Source: Pseudovibrio axinellae (lineage in GTDB: Bacteria; Pseudomonadota; Alphaproteobacteria; Rhizobiales; Stappiaceae). Taken from it: DNA of 64,000 nt. Position numbers and translations under genes: made by a program. Each line of letters starts with the position of its first letter. The first letter of the stretch is position 1. This document shows positions 46,050-54,910 of the stretch, piece after piece. The stretch lies in NCBI RefSeq assembly GCF_900110875.1, contig NZ_FOFM01000007.1:124001-188000 (forward strand), written 5' to 3'. The notes under the pieces were generated by a model that saw only the letters and a program-made list of their open reading frames with translations, did not search any database and was not told where the DNA came from.

Positions 46050-46581
46050 ATAGACAACCTCCAGGATCTGTTTTATGCAAAGATTCTCGACACAACCAGT
46101 TAACCCTAAGTTAACAAAAAATTACCCATGAGATAACATCTCTAAAAGTACAAATTATTCATGCATTTATCGCAAAGACAAATACATTAAATACTTAATT
46201 GATACTTACTACGCGCTCAAAACTCCAATTAATAACTTGTAATTATTGACGCTCGTACAAATTTCATGTTTTTTTCATTCGACTAGAAACCAACATCAAG
46301 CAATAAATAAAACCACATTTTAAGAAAATTATAGCACATAGAACAATATTTACTTATTCATTAATAAATATACATCCCAGAATTTACTGTATTTATTGAT
46401 CAAAAACAAGAAATTCACGCGGATAACACTATCAAAACATTGACTATCAAAATACTAGAACATAAATCCTCGGATCGAAATTCAATTTATACACTGCGAT
46501 TGATATTAGTACTGGTCAAACAAGACCAATCCTGTTCGTCAATGCTGTGTCTGCCTAAATCGAGCGAGAGGCTTTTCAGAA
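46050..46581. other. Long AT-rich intergenic block
   Basis: About 530 bases of conspicuously AT-rich DNA with no supportable gene, standing out from the flanks. It contains the promoters of the Inh-like gene (minus) and the QueA-like gene (plus). Short palindromes such as tggtc-aaacaa-gacca (near 46514-46529) could be operator sites. No inverted terminal repeats or integrase remnants were seen. Confidence 0.5.
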
Positions 46582-47652
46582 ATGAACACAGTCACATCAA
46601 CACTAGAGATCCCACTGCATCAAATTGCATCAGAGCAGATTTCGCCCAAGGATGCAGCAAAGCTCATGGTGGTTAAGCCTGAGGACCGGGAACCGTTGTC
46701 GGATCGAAAAATCATCGAACTCCCGCAAATACTCAGGCCTGGAGACCTCATCGTCTTTAACGACACCAAGGTCATCCCAACTGAAATTCGAGGCTACCGA
46801 AGTTCAGGGGGTGCCTCCCAGCCGATCTCAATGTTTTTGTCTGATCAAAAAACTCCAGATTGCTGGACCGTACATCTCAAAGATGACATTTCCATCAGCA
46901 AGAACGAGAAACTCACCTTCTTCAAAGGCCCGAAAACCCTGGAAGCGGCGGTCAAAGAAAAAACAGGACGCGTCGTAGAGCTCCAGTTTCAGCAGGCTGG
47001 GCTTGAGCTGAAAGAGCACATGGCTCGCATTAGAAATTTTCCAGAACCACCATTCTTAAACCAGCTTCCACATGCAAAGCCCAGCGACAAACGAAGCTAC
47101 CAAACTGTATTCGCCAAAAACGAAGGTGCTGCGCTCACCCCTTCCGCTAGTTTGCACTTTACGCATCGCCTACTCAAAGCGCTCGACACCTACGGAATAT
47201 CTAGCTGCAATGTAACCTTGCATGTTGGAACCGAGTCTTTGTTCCCATCACACGCCGTTAAGGACGATGATAAAGCTCTCCATTCAGAGTGGGGAGAAAT
47301 CACAAAGGCGGCGGCTAACAAGATCAACCAGGTTCGCGCAATGGGTGGCCGCATTATTGCCGTTGGTACGACAGTGATGAGACTACTAGAAAGCTCTACC
47401 GATAAAAGCCAGCTCACAAAACCATTTCGCGGCACAACCGATATATTTATTAAGCCTGGATTTCAATTTCGCGCCACAGACGCGCTTATAACAAACTTCC
47501 ACCCACTAGACTCAACGTTGTTCCTGTTGGTCTCTGCCTTCAGCGGCCAGAACATGATGTTGAATGCCTATAAGCGCGCAATCTCACACAACTATCGGTT
47601 CTTGTCATTTGGAGACAGCTCCTTGTTGTTCCGCGCAAGCACAAGTGCATGA
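46582..47652 (+). CDS. Divergent QueA-like protein (SAM:tRNA ribosyltransferase-isomerase fold)
   Basis: 356 residues with the QueA fold: LRPGDLIVFNDTKVIPTEIRGY, TLHVGTESLFPSH, HSEWGEITKAAANKINQVRAMGGRIIAVGTTVMRLLESS, FRGTTDIFIKPGFQFRATDALITNFH and YRFLSFGDSSLL. True QueA adds the ribosyl part of SAM to preQ1 in tRNA. Here key blocks differ: the usual APTAGLHFT reads TPSASLHFT and HVGxGTFxPV reads HVGTESLFPSH, so this may be a paralogue with another substrate. A weak AGAGG precedes ATG 46582. It lies behind an AT-rich block and just before cutA, suggesting an acquired two-gene unit. Confidence 0.75.
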   Translation: MNTVTSTLEIPLHQIASEQISPKDAAKLMVVKPEDREPLSDRKIIELPQILRPGDLIVFNDTKVIPTEIRGYRSSGGASQPISMFLSDQKTPDCWTVHLKDDISISKNEKLTFFKGPKTLEAAVKEKTGRVVELQFQQAGLELKEHMARIRNFPEPPFLNQLPHAKPSDKRSYQTVFAKNEGAALTPSASLHFTHRLLKALDTYGISSCNVTLHVGTESLFPSHAVKDDDKALHSEWGEITKAAANKINQVRAMGGRIIAVGTTVMRLLESSTDKSQLTKPFRGTTDIFIKPGFQFRATDALITNFHPLDSTLFLLVSAFSGQNMMLNAYKRAISHNYRFLSFGDSSLLFRASTSA

Positions 47653-47710
47653 CAATCCATAAGGTTTGAAGCCACATAAACTTCACACGGATTTAAAGAG
47701 GAGAACCCCT

Positions 47711-48022
47711 ATGTATTCCATTGTAGTAACAACAATATTAAACAAGTCAGACGCTGTACATATCTCTGAGTTGCTCATTTCAGAACGCGCCGCAGCAAGT
47801 GTACAGATGGTGAATGTCAGCAGTGTTTTCAGGTGGAAGGGAGAAGTACACAGGCGTGACGAGATCCAGATGCTGATTAAGTGCAAACAACGGGATTACA
47901 AATTAATTGAACAGCTCATCGCAGACAATCATCCATACGAGACGCCTGAGATCATACAGCTTAACATCAATAATGGCCTTGGCACTTATTTGGATTGGAT
48001 CAAAGAAGTCACCTCACCATAA
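47711..48022 (+). CDS. cutA: CutA1-type divalent cation tolerance protein
   Basis: 103-residue small trimeric PII-like protein. Family features: a beta-strand SIVVTTILNKSDA, FRWKGEVHRRDEIQMLIKC, and HPYETPEIIQLNINNG followed by YLDWI. The usual conserved AACV motif after ISERLA is altered (ERAAASVQMV), so a typical metal-binding cysteine is missing. ATG 47711 has GAGGAG 7 bases upstream; the open frame to 47666 is not needed. Follows the QueA-like gene by 58 bases. Confidence 0.85.
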   Translation: MYSIVVTTILNKSDAVHISELLISERAAASVQMVNVSSVFRWKGEVHRRDEIQMLIKCKQRDYKLIEQLIADNHPYETPEIIQLNINNGLGTYLDWIKEVTSP

Positions 48023-48199
48023 CCTAGGGAACGCTTGATGTTATAAGAGGCGCTCTCACCATATCTTGAGCAGGCAATACGCTCTTGTTCGCAACGCGGC
48101 CAGTGGAAGCTTGGTCTTCGTGACCGAGCACAAGCCGGAGTAAAGACGTACACGCCAACCCTGCGTCCCAATGAACTAGGGCGAGTCGCAAAAGAGATG

Positions 48200-48298
48200 T
48201 CAGCCTACCAGCAAGACCATACAAGTCATAGCAAGCGTAAAAAAGCCGAACATCTTCAAGTCTTTGTAGTCCTCGGCACTACCGCGATAACTATCCAT
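48200..48298 (-). CDS. Short membrane peptide, 32 residues
   Basis: Small frame read on the minus strand: MDSYRGSAEDYKDLKMF followed by a hydrophobic helix GFFTLAMTCMVLLVG, then TGA. An acidic, hydrophilic N-terminus ahead of one helix is typical of small single-span membrane proteins. GGAG lies 7 bases before ATG 48298, which is good support. It lies alone between cutA and the LacI gene and I do not recognise a family. Confidence 0.5.
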   Translation of the reverse strand: MDSYRGSAEDYKDLKMFGFFTLAMTCMVLLVG

Positions 48299-48414
48299 CA
48301 CGAAACTCCAAACGCAAAACAATATACCGCCTAGATAAACGCGGCATAGTAAACATAGAGTTTCAACGCGACAGTTTCACGGTTCCAACAGCCTTGCCTG
48401 TTGTGAGTTCAGCG

Positions 48415-49512
48415 TTACTCAGGGTTCACGCACAACCCGCCCACAGGGGTCAAACGTTCCCCAGGAGAAGGCGCACTCTCACGGACGCGGAGCTTGGGTT
48501 CAATTAACATCAGATCATTATTGATTTTTTCGCCGTTCATTTGCGAGAGCATGAGCTCTGCAGCCTTCACGCCAATGGTCGCTGCCCCGTTGTCCACAGT
48601 GGTCAGCGCAGGACTCCGATTTTCCGTCCCCTCGGTATTATCATAGCCCACAATGGCCAGGTCAGGCCCCGGCTCAACACCCAGTCGACGAACAGCGCTC
48701 ATGAGGCCCAGTGCAACAAGGTCATTAAAACACACAACTGCCGTCGGCCTCAGCTCAGCCTCAATAATTTTAGTGGCAACTGACCGGCCATCGGCCTGCG
48801 TCATCAACTCGGGTATCTCTAACTGCGCATCGACATCAATCCCGGCGTCTTCCAAAGCAGATCTCCAGCCGCGGTTTCGGTCCCGACCAGTCGAGCTTCC
48901 TCTTCGGCCACCAACCATGGCAATCTGCGTATGCCCCTGCTCAATGAGATGTTGCGTAATCCGATAAGAGCCCAGAAAGTCATCACCGCGCACACACGGG
49001 GCGTTTGCGCCAGCAACATCGCGGCAAACTAGTGTGACCGGTATACCTTGATGGACGATAGAATTGATATCCTTAGAGGTCGTGCCAACAGAAGCGCACA
49101 AAATCAAACCATCCACGCGGTGCTGTAAAAGCGTATCAGTAAAGTGCTTTTGCCGCTCTGCAATGTCCCTGTGATTACAGATCAAAATGGTTTTGTTTTG
49201 CTCGGCAAGCTTTTCTTCAAGCCCGCGAAACACCTCGGCAAAGTAAGGATTGAGAATATCGTGAACAGCCACACCAATCATATTTGATTGAGAGGTTCTC
49301 AAAGATGCAGCGGAGCGGTTATAGATATAGCCAACTTCTTCAGCATAGGCTTTCACCCGCGCTTTTGTGGCCTTGGCAATCAGTGGAGAATCCCTCAATG
49401 CCAAAGAAACAGTAGCCGTCGAAACACCCAGTTTCTCGGCAAGATCGCCTAGTCTCAGTGGTTTACCTGTGCCGCTCAATGCCGATTTCCTCGCATATCC
49501 AGCCGGATCCAT
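48415..49512 (-). CDS. LacI family transcriptional regulator
   Basis: 365-residue regulator: helix-turn-helix LGDLAEKLGVSTATVSLALRDS with the hinge helix NRSAASLRT, then a periplasmic-binding-protein-like sensor domain (MIGVAVHDILNPYFAEVFRGLEE..., PTAVVCFNDLVALGLMSAVRRLG, IVGYDNTEGT). It is expected to respond to a sugar or related ligand. No sugar transport or catabolic operon lies beside it, so the regulated genes are not in this window. ATG 49512 has no clear ribosome site; ATG or GTG codons further in would cut into the DNA-binding domain. Confidence 0.92.
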   Translation of the reverse strand: MDPAGYARKSALSGTGKPLRLGDLAEKLGVSTATVSLALRDSPLIAKATKARVKAYAEEVGYIYNRSAASLRTSQSNMIGVAVHDILNPYFAEVFRGLEEKLAEQNKTILICNHRDIAERQKHFTDTLLQHRVDGLILCASVGTTSKDINSIVHQGIPVTLVCRDVAGANAPCVRGDDFLGSYRITQHLIEQGHTQIAMVGGRRGSSTGRDRNRGWRSALEDAGIDVDAQLEIPELMTQADGRSVATKIIEAELRPTAVVCFNDLVALGLMSAVRRLGVEPGPDLAIVGYDNTEGTENRSPALTTVDNGAATIGVKAAELMLSQMNGEKINNDLMLIEPKLRVRESAPSPGERLTPVGGLCVNPE

Positions 49513-49680
49513 TTAGTATTCTTAGGCACTTATGCGCAGCAACACCAAGAAATAGCAATACTCCACAATGCCCACAAAGAGAATTCATTATGATTTCTCA
49601 AGGTTCAGCCAATTGCTCAATTCATAAGATACCCTAATATGTCTCTCCGTAAATCATAAGTGGATGACAGGTTTTCGACT

Positions 49681-50208
49681 ATGTATTCTGATTTCAAATT
49701 GCTAGCACAATACAATACTTGGGTGAATGCGCGCCTTTATGAGTGCGCAGAACAATTAGATGACAAACAGCTCAAGGAAGACCGTGGCGCTTTCTTTCGC
49801 TCGGTTCTGGCAACCTTTAATCACATTATGGTGGCAGACCTTGCATGGTTGCGCCGCTTTGCAAAACAGTCAAGCTCCTCTGAAAATTTGCAAGGGCTTG
49901 ATCAATTCCCGGTGCCCTCTGCCCTGACATCAATCCTTTTTGAAGAATGGGATGAGTTAAAAGCAGCACGGCAAAAACTTGATGCAATCATTGAAGAGTT
50001 TGCAGGGAGCATAACCGCAGCCCACACCAGCAACGCTCTGTCCTACACGAATATGAAGGGCATTCCGGCAATCAAGAACGTCGGGGATCTTTTGCTGCAC
50101 TTCTTCAACCACCAAACCCACCATAGAGGGCAGATAACAGCGCTGCTTACCCAGTTTGGATTGGAAACGCCGGACACAGACCTTCTGTTCCTCTGCCAAG
50201 ATGCATAA
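49681..50208 (+). CDS. DinB family protein (metal-dependent, thiol-binding fold)
   Basis: 175-residue four-helix bundle of the DinB/YfiT family. Likely metal ligands are H48 in TFNHIMVADLAWLRRF and the histidines in HHRGQI near the C-terminus. Members are thiol-dependent or hydrolytic enzymes; the substrate is unknown. ATG 49681 begins the usual MYSDFKLLAQYNTWVN stretch; GTG 49660 is possible but lacks a site. Single gene; converges with the MarR gene. Confidence 0.88.
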   Translation: MYSDFKLLAQYNTWVNARLYECAEQLDDKQLKEDRGAFFRSVLATFNHIMVADLAWLRRFAKQSSSSENLQGLDQFPVPSALTSILFEEWDELKAARQKLDAIIEEFAGSITAAHTSNALSYTNMKGIPAIKNVGDLLLHFFNHQTHHRGQITALLTQFGLETPDTDLLFLCQDA

Positions 50209-50259
50209 ACTTCAAAAAAGCACAAAGGCCTGCACCCAAAGCGGGTCACCAATCCTATG

Positions 50260-50787
50260 TTAGTCCGCGTCCTCAAGGTCGCGCAGATTGTTCGCCTGCG
50301 CTTCTGCTGTCTTAGCTTCCGCCTCTAGCTCTGCTTCCAGTCCCGGATCATCTTCAAAACTGGCGGATAGATTTTTCTCAACCTGACGAAGCAAACGGCG
50401 GAGCTTCTTGCGGTCTTTATCGTCAATGCCCACCAAAGCTTCTTTTTCAAGTCGCTTCCAGACACGATCGACCTGTAAAGTGCGGTCACGACCCTCTTCA
50501 CTTAAAAAGACACGGGCAAGCCTGCCATCGCTTTCGGAAACGCGACGAAACACTAACCCCTGCGCAGAAAGTCGCGTCACCATCTTCGTCACAGTCGGCG
50601 GCTGCACCCCAAGCGCCAGAGCCAACTGACTCATGGTCTTTCCGTCCTCTTCATTCAAAATTTTCAGAACAGCTTCCTGTCCAGGATGCAATCCAATGCA
50701 AGAAAGGTGTGCTCCAGAACGTGCTCGCTGCGCTTTCGCGGCCTGCGCAAGACGGAAAGTCGTGCTTTTCTTGAAGTTAAAGCCCAT
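50260..50787 (-). CDS. MarR family transcriptional regulator
   Basis: 175 residues with the MarR winged helix (LHPGQEAVLKILNEEDGKTMSQLALALGVQPPTVTKMVTRL, RRVSESDGRLARVFLSEEG) and an acidic, helical C-terminal extension (about 40 residues, rich in Glu/Ala). ATG 50787 is preferred; GTG 50847 is possible. Target genes are not obvious; the divergent neighbour is the orphan ABC ATPase about 180 bases upstream, on the same strand. Confidence 0.88.
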   Translation of the reverse strand: MGFNFKKSTTFRLAQAAKAQRARSGAHLSCIGLHPGQEAVLKILNEEDGKTMSQLALALGVQPPTVTKMVTRLSAQGLVFRRVSESDGRLARVFLSEEGRDRTLQVDRVWKRLEKEALVGIDDKDRKKLRRLLRQVEKNLSASFEDDPGLEAELEAEAKTAEAQANNLRDLEDAD

Positions 50788-50964
50788 GGTCTTATTAATC
50801 TCGCTGCTATTCAAATCACATAAAACACCAGTAACTGGCAAATACACAGCAGTGATAGCCCCCGAATATATACGTCAGATGACAGTTCGGCGATTAATTA
50901 GTGACCTAATGAGATTTCTTAGGCGTTTAAAAACTTTCAATTCAAAAAATGCAGGGCCTGAAGC

Positions 50965-51729
50965 TTATGCAGGCACTTTTTCGTGATGCGCCATCGCAGT
51001 TTCCAGCGCTTCAACCGCTTCACGACAATAAGAGGCGTACTGCGATTCCATCCGATAGTTGAGAGACCGTGGGAACGGGGCTTCAAGCGACATATCATGA
51101 ACAATCCGCCCAGGCCGTGCAGCCATAACCACAATGCGGGAAGACAAAAACACACTCTCATAAACAGAGTGGGTGACAAATAGAATCGTCCAGTCATGCT
51201 TGGACTTCAAGTCCAGCAGGTCATCATTCAACTTGTTGCGCGTAATTTCATCCAGTGCTGCAAATGGCTCATCCATCAACAACAGCTTCGGCTTGGTAAC
51301 AAGCGCCCGTGCAATCGAAACCCGCATTTTCATACCGCCGGAAAGCTCAGAAGGCATATGTGCAGCAAAGTTAGAAAGCCCAACCATTTCCAGCGCTTCT
51401 TCAACCCGCTCCGTAGCATCCCGCTTGGAGACACCTTTCACCTTCAACGGCCAGTAGACATTGTCAGCGACAGTTGCCCACGGCAACAAGGTCGGCTCCT
51501 GAAACACAAAGCCAACATCATCCTCGCCAGTGCGAACAATCTCACCAGAGCTCTGTTCTTCCAAACCAGAAATAAGCCTCAAAATAGTGGACTTGCCGCA
51601 CCCTGACGGCCCAAGAATACTCAAAAACTCCCCCGCCTGCACATCAAGGTCCAACCCATCCAGCGCAGTGGTACCATTCTGAAAGGTCTTAGATATGCCC
51701 ATAAGGGACAAGAGGGGGGAGCCATACAT
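50965..51729 (-). CDS. Orphan ABC transporter ATPase (SsuB/TauB/ThiZ type)
   Basis: 254-residue ATPase: Walker A GPSGCGKST, signature LSGGMKMRVSIARAL, Walker B LLLMDEPFAALDE, switch THSVYESVFLS. This subfamily powers nitrate, sulfonate, taurine or pyrimidine-precursor importers that also need a permease and a binding protein. Neither is next to it: upstream lies the secreted clan-CD-like gene, downstream the MarR gene. The permease and receptor may be elsewhere. Start ATG 51729 has only a weak site. Confidence 0.85.
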   Translation of the reverse strand: MYGSPLLSLMGISKTFQNGTTALDGLDLDVQAGEFLSILGPSGCGKSTILRLISGLEEQSSGEIVRTGEDDVGFVFQEPTLLPWATVADNVYWPLKVKGVSKRDATERVEEALEMVGLSNFAAHMPSELSGGMKMRVSIARALVTKPKLLLMDEPFAALDEITRNKLNDDLLDLKSKHDWTILFVTHSVYESVFLSSRIVVMAARPGRIVHDMSLEAPFPRSLNYRMESQYASYCREAVEALETAMAHHEKVPA

Positions 51730-51773
51730 CTATTCAATCCGTCTTACTAAACTTCTCTTGCTTTTACAGGAGA

Positions 51774-52664
51774 TCAAAAACTGTCGCATTTCTTTTTAGC
51801 GACTGGATTTTCGCTTACAACACTCTTGCCACAGGTAAACATTGGATTTTTTGCCTTAATATTCTCGGTGTACATCGAGAAGCTGCGTTGAGGCTCACTG
51901 GTTTTGTCCGCTGGCATATAAATCGCGTGTATTCTCTCCAAAATAAACTTAGCCCACGCAACTGCATCTATTTTGCCTTGCGGAAGGTCACCAGCCGTTT
52001 TGGAGCTTGCCTCCTTCAGTTTCTCACAACTGTTTGCAAAGCTATATGCAGCTCCATTAAAGACATTGCTTGTCTGCCTCCAGATAACATCAATATTTGT
52101 ATTTAGAACGGAAAGAGCCGTTTCGCTGCCAGATTGATACCCACCAGACAGCTCCGCTGATTTGAAATCAGCTTTCTTGTACCCGGCCAAATATACAGTA
52201 TCTGGTGACCCCACAATTTTTTTGATGTCTGGAAACTTCTCCTGAAGAGCGACAATTACACTCTTCTCATCACCATTAGCCCCAGCTGAACAGCACATCC
52301 CCATGGTAACATTGTCGAGCTTAGCAGGTTCAGCTCCTCCGGCACGTATTGCATCTGCAAACTTCACCGCCTCCAAACCCATTGCATTACCAGAAGCACC
52401 ATGTCCTGCCACCAGTAGGTCAGTGACATCTTTAAACTCCAAACCATCATCCATTTTCACGATATCTCCATTGTCCATCATGAAAAACCGCTTGTCGTAA
52501 CCGTTTGCATTCCCCCACTCCACCATGACAGGGACAGCATGGTCTTTACAAATCCCTTTATCGAGCAAGATTGCCTTGGCAGCGCTTGCCTCACCAGCCA
52601 TCACGCCAGCCAGCGTTAAAGCGACACCGCCAACCAGTCCTTTTCGTGTCTTTTTAGAAAACAT
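51774..52664 (-). CDS. Secreted protein with clan-CD (caspase/C80-like) protease signature
   Basis: 296 residues with a signal peptide (cleavage near ASA, residue 29). The blocks LLVAGHGASGN (H88) and VTMGMCCSAG (C124 or C125), spaced about 36 residues apart, resemble the His-Gly and Cys active-site strands of clan CD cysteine proteases such as C80/MARTX or caspase-like enzymes. Six further cysteines lie in the mature part. No partner gene of that class is near. ATG 52664 has GGAG 9 bases upstream. The fold call is pattern-based and should be treated as a hypothesis; otherwise hypothetical secreted protein. Confidence 0.7.
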   Translation of the reverse strand: MFSKKTRKGLVGGVALTLAGVMAGEASAAKAILLDKGICKDHAVPVMVEWGNANGYDKRFFMMDNGDIVKMDDGLEFKDVTDLLVAGHGASGNAMGLEAVKFADAIRAGGAEPAKLDNVTMGMCCSAGANGDEKSVIVALQEKFPDIKKIVGSPDTVYLAGYKKADFKSAELSGGYQSGSETALSVLNTNIDVIWRQTSNVFNGAAYSFANSCEKLKEASSKTAGDLPQGKIDAVAWAKFILERIHAIYMPADKTSEPQRSFSMYTENIKAKNPMFTCGKSVVSENPVAKKKCDSF

Positions 52665-52870
52665 AATCAGCTTCTCCTTCTTGTTGTTGGTCACCAAGAA
52701 AGACAGGGGGCAGAAACTTCTGTGAGTTCTCAGAGCTATCGCTTCAGTACCAAAGTAAACGCCCTCCTACCCTCAACCACTGAAAAATCCGAGTAGCAAC
52801 CACCACAACCGATGACGCCAGCCTTACAACACGCTATTCTGCTGCTAAGACAACAAAGACCGGATAAAAC

Positions 52871-53674
52871 ATGAGCGCCCTGCCCCGCCGCCATTGGCAC
52901 GAAATGACGACAACAGACTTCTCGCAGAACGACACCAGCGACTGGATCGCAGTTCTGCCCATCGCGGCGATTGAACAGCACGGCCCTCACCTTCCGCTCT
53001 ACACAGACACCTGCATTGCAGAAGGCCAGATCGCCCGTACAATTGAGCTGTTGCCAGGTGATTTGCCAGTCACGTTCCTGCCCGTACAAGCCATTGGAAA
53101 ATCAGATGAGCACCTCTCCTTTCCCGGCACCTTAAGCCTTTCATGGGAAACAGCGATCAAAGCATGGATTGAGATCGGCGGATGTGTCGCCAAAACTGGT
53201 ATTCGTAAACTCGTGCTCGCCAATTCCCACGGTGGCAACTCATCACTAATGGACATTATCACCCGCGAACTGCGCATGAAGCACAACATATTCGCGGTGG
53301 AATCCAGTTGGCTCCGATTTGGCCAACCCGAAGGCCTCTATTCTGCTGACGAATTCAGCTATGGCATTCATGGCGGAGATATCGAAACCTCAATTATGCT
53401 GGCCTTGCGTCCAGACCTGGTGCGCATGGACAAAGCCACTGACTTCACCTCAACGCAAACCAACCACATCAGCACTGATGCACACTTGCGCGCCCATGGT
53501 CGTCACCAGTACGGGTGGATGAGCGAGGACCTGAACAAGGCTGGCGCACTTGGCAATGCAGCCTTGGCCTCCGCTGAAAAAGGAGAAGCCTCGCTGACAC
53601 ACGCCTCACAAGAGTTTATAAAGCTCCTGAGGGATGTACAGCGTTTTGATCTGACAAGCTTATCCAAGATCTAA
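52871..53674 (+). CDS. Creatininase family protein (metal-dependent amidohydrolase)
   Basis: 267 residues. Metal-binding landmarks of the family are in place: AIEQHGPHLPLYTDT (E, H and D ligands), LANSHGGNSS, and GIHGGDIETSIML. The family includes creatinine amidohydrolase, MftE-type peptidases and FAPy deformylases; the exact substrate cannot be told. Starts at ATG 52871 and runs divergently from the clan-CD-like gene, about 200 bases apart. Confidence 0.88.
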   Translation: MSALPRRHWHEMTTTDFSQNDTSDWIAVLPIAAIEQHGPHLPLYTDTCIAEGQIARTIELLPGDLPVTFLPVQAIGKSDEHLSFPGTLSLSWETAIKAWIEIGGCVAKTGIRKLVLANSHGGNSSLMDIITRELRMKHNIFAVESSWLRFGQPEGLYSADEFSYGIHGGDIETSIMLALRPDLVRMDKATDFTSTQTNHISTDAHLRAHGRHQYGWMSEDLNKAGALGNAALASAEKGEASLTHASQEFIKLLRDVQRFDLTSLSKI

Positions 53675-54247
53675 GCAGCAAACGACGCCTTAATTTGAAC
53701 GGTAAATGGTATTCTCATGCAAAGTACATTCATACCTGAACGTCCGTATCTCACAGCAAAATCCAAGCAAAAATGAACACCATCATAAATAAATTGATGA
53801 ATTATATGAATTACTCACTCTCATACACAGGGGTTTAAAGCTCATAACTGAGGTTTCTCTGCGTTCAACGAAAATAGACTAAATTTTCTCATCAAAAACG
53901 ATGAAATTATACCACAGCGATGCATAATGCATGCCGCGATCATAGACGCGAACTCTACAAGAGCATCGAAAAGAGGAACCCTATTGCCCCCCCGAAGCGC
54001 ACGGTAAAGCAAGGGATACCAGCAGCGGGCCAACACCAGCTCAAAGCCCGCTTCACCTGAAAAGCAAGCACCATCACATTTCGGATAGTGCCATGACCAG
54101 CTACAAGAAAACTTCCCCGATAAAAGACACCAGCTGGTCTATCACACTTGTTGTGTCGGTATCGCCTGCACCTTTTACCACTGGAAGGAGCAGCACGGCC
54201 TAAGGGCATCCAACCCCTGAACTTTCCGCTCCATGAAAGAAGAGTTA
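53675..54247. other. Intergenic region without a supported gene
   Basis: About 570 bases. Minus-strand frames at 53842-54036 and 53955-54320 have no family resemblance and no ribosome site. Stretches near 53990-54200 have coding-like composition but are interrupted in all frames, which could mean decayed sequence. Nothing repeated was seen. Confidence 0.45.
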
Positions 54248-54607
54248 TCAAAGCTCTCCTTTTTCCAAGATCTCTCTCCACAAGACAGCATTGAACCCCA
54301 ATAAAGGTTGTTTGCCGCACAAAACCAGCGGCCTTTTAATTAATGACGTTTCCCGCACCATCAAGGCGATAGCGTGGTCTTGGTCCGTAACACTTGCTTT
54401 TGTTTCATCATCCAGTTTGCGCCACGTGGTCCCGCGCTTATTCAAAACAGCGTCCCAGCCAAACCGTTCACAAGCATCGCTGAGAACACTCTCATCAGCG
54501 CCAGCTTTCTTATAATCGTGAAAATTGTAGTCAACACAATATTCATCTAAAAGCTTACAAGCCTTGCGAACACTATCGCAGTTGCGGATACCATACACAA
54601 TCAACAA
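54248..54607 (-). CDS. Spx/YffB (ArsC-like) family protein
   Basis: 119-residue thioredoxin-fold protein close to E. coli YffB: YGIRNCDSVRKACKLLDE (N-terminal cysteine), NFHDYKKAG, NKRGTTWRKLDDE, and IKRPLVLCGKQPLLGF. Related to arsenate reductases but without a proven arsenate role. Translation likely begins at TTG 54607, with GAGGG about 9 bases upstream; no ATG is available. Stands alone on the minus strand. Confidence 0.88.
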   Translation of the reverse strand: MLIVYGIRNCDSVRKACKLLDEYCVDYNFHDYKKAGADESVLSDACERFGWDAVLNKRGTTWRKLDDETKASVTDQDHAIALMVRETSLIKRPLVLCGKQPLLGFNAVLWREILEKGEL

Positions 54608-54910
54608 GATCAGAGCCCTCTAAATTCACACCTTAGATGAAATATACTCACCTTAGCTTTAGTTTATCTCTTAACCAACGCGCATTAAAAATCAAGAAAT
54701 ACATAGCTTAGCCGCTGAATACGCTATGAAATAGCGTTACAGGCTCGTTAAGTCCTCGTTTCTACTACGCACTGCCCCCTAGACGCATTCATTCATTTTG
54801 GTAATATCATTAAATCGCCAGAATCCGCCTAATCAAGTGGTCGGCGAAACGAGAGGGGCCCTGCAGAACCATTAGAATCTGCATAAGGGGACAAGGGGAG
54901 TAAAATTAGA
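54608..54910. other. Intergenic region with the peptide-ABC promoter
   Basis: About 300 bases with no gene. It holds the promoter of the plus-strand ABC operon. The end includes a purine-rich GGGGAG stretch that serves as the ribosome site of the binding-protein gene. No operator could be assigned. Confidence 0.45.

Noticed and set aside
46050-46581. Mobile element or genomic island edge in the AT-rich block
   Set aside because: No terminal repeats, target duplications, integrase or transposase remnants were visible.
53955-54320. 121-codon minus-strand frame near the YffB gene
   Set aside because: It overlaps the 3' end of the YffB-like gene in another frame and shows no family resemblance or ribosome site.
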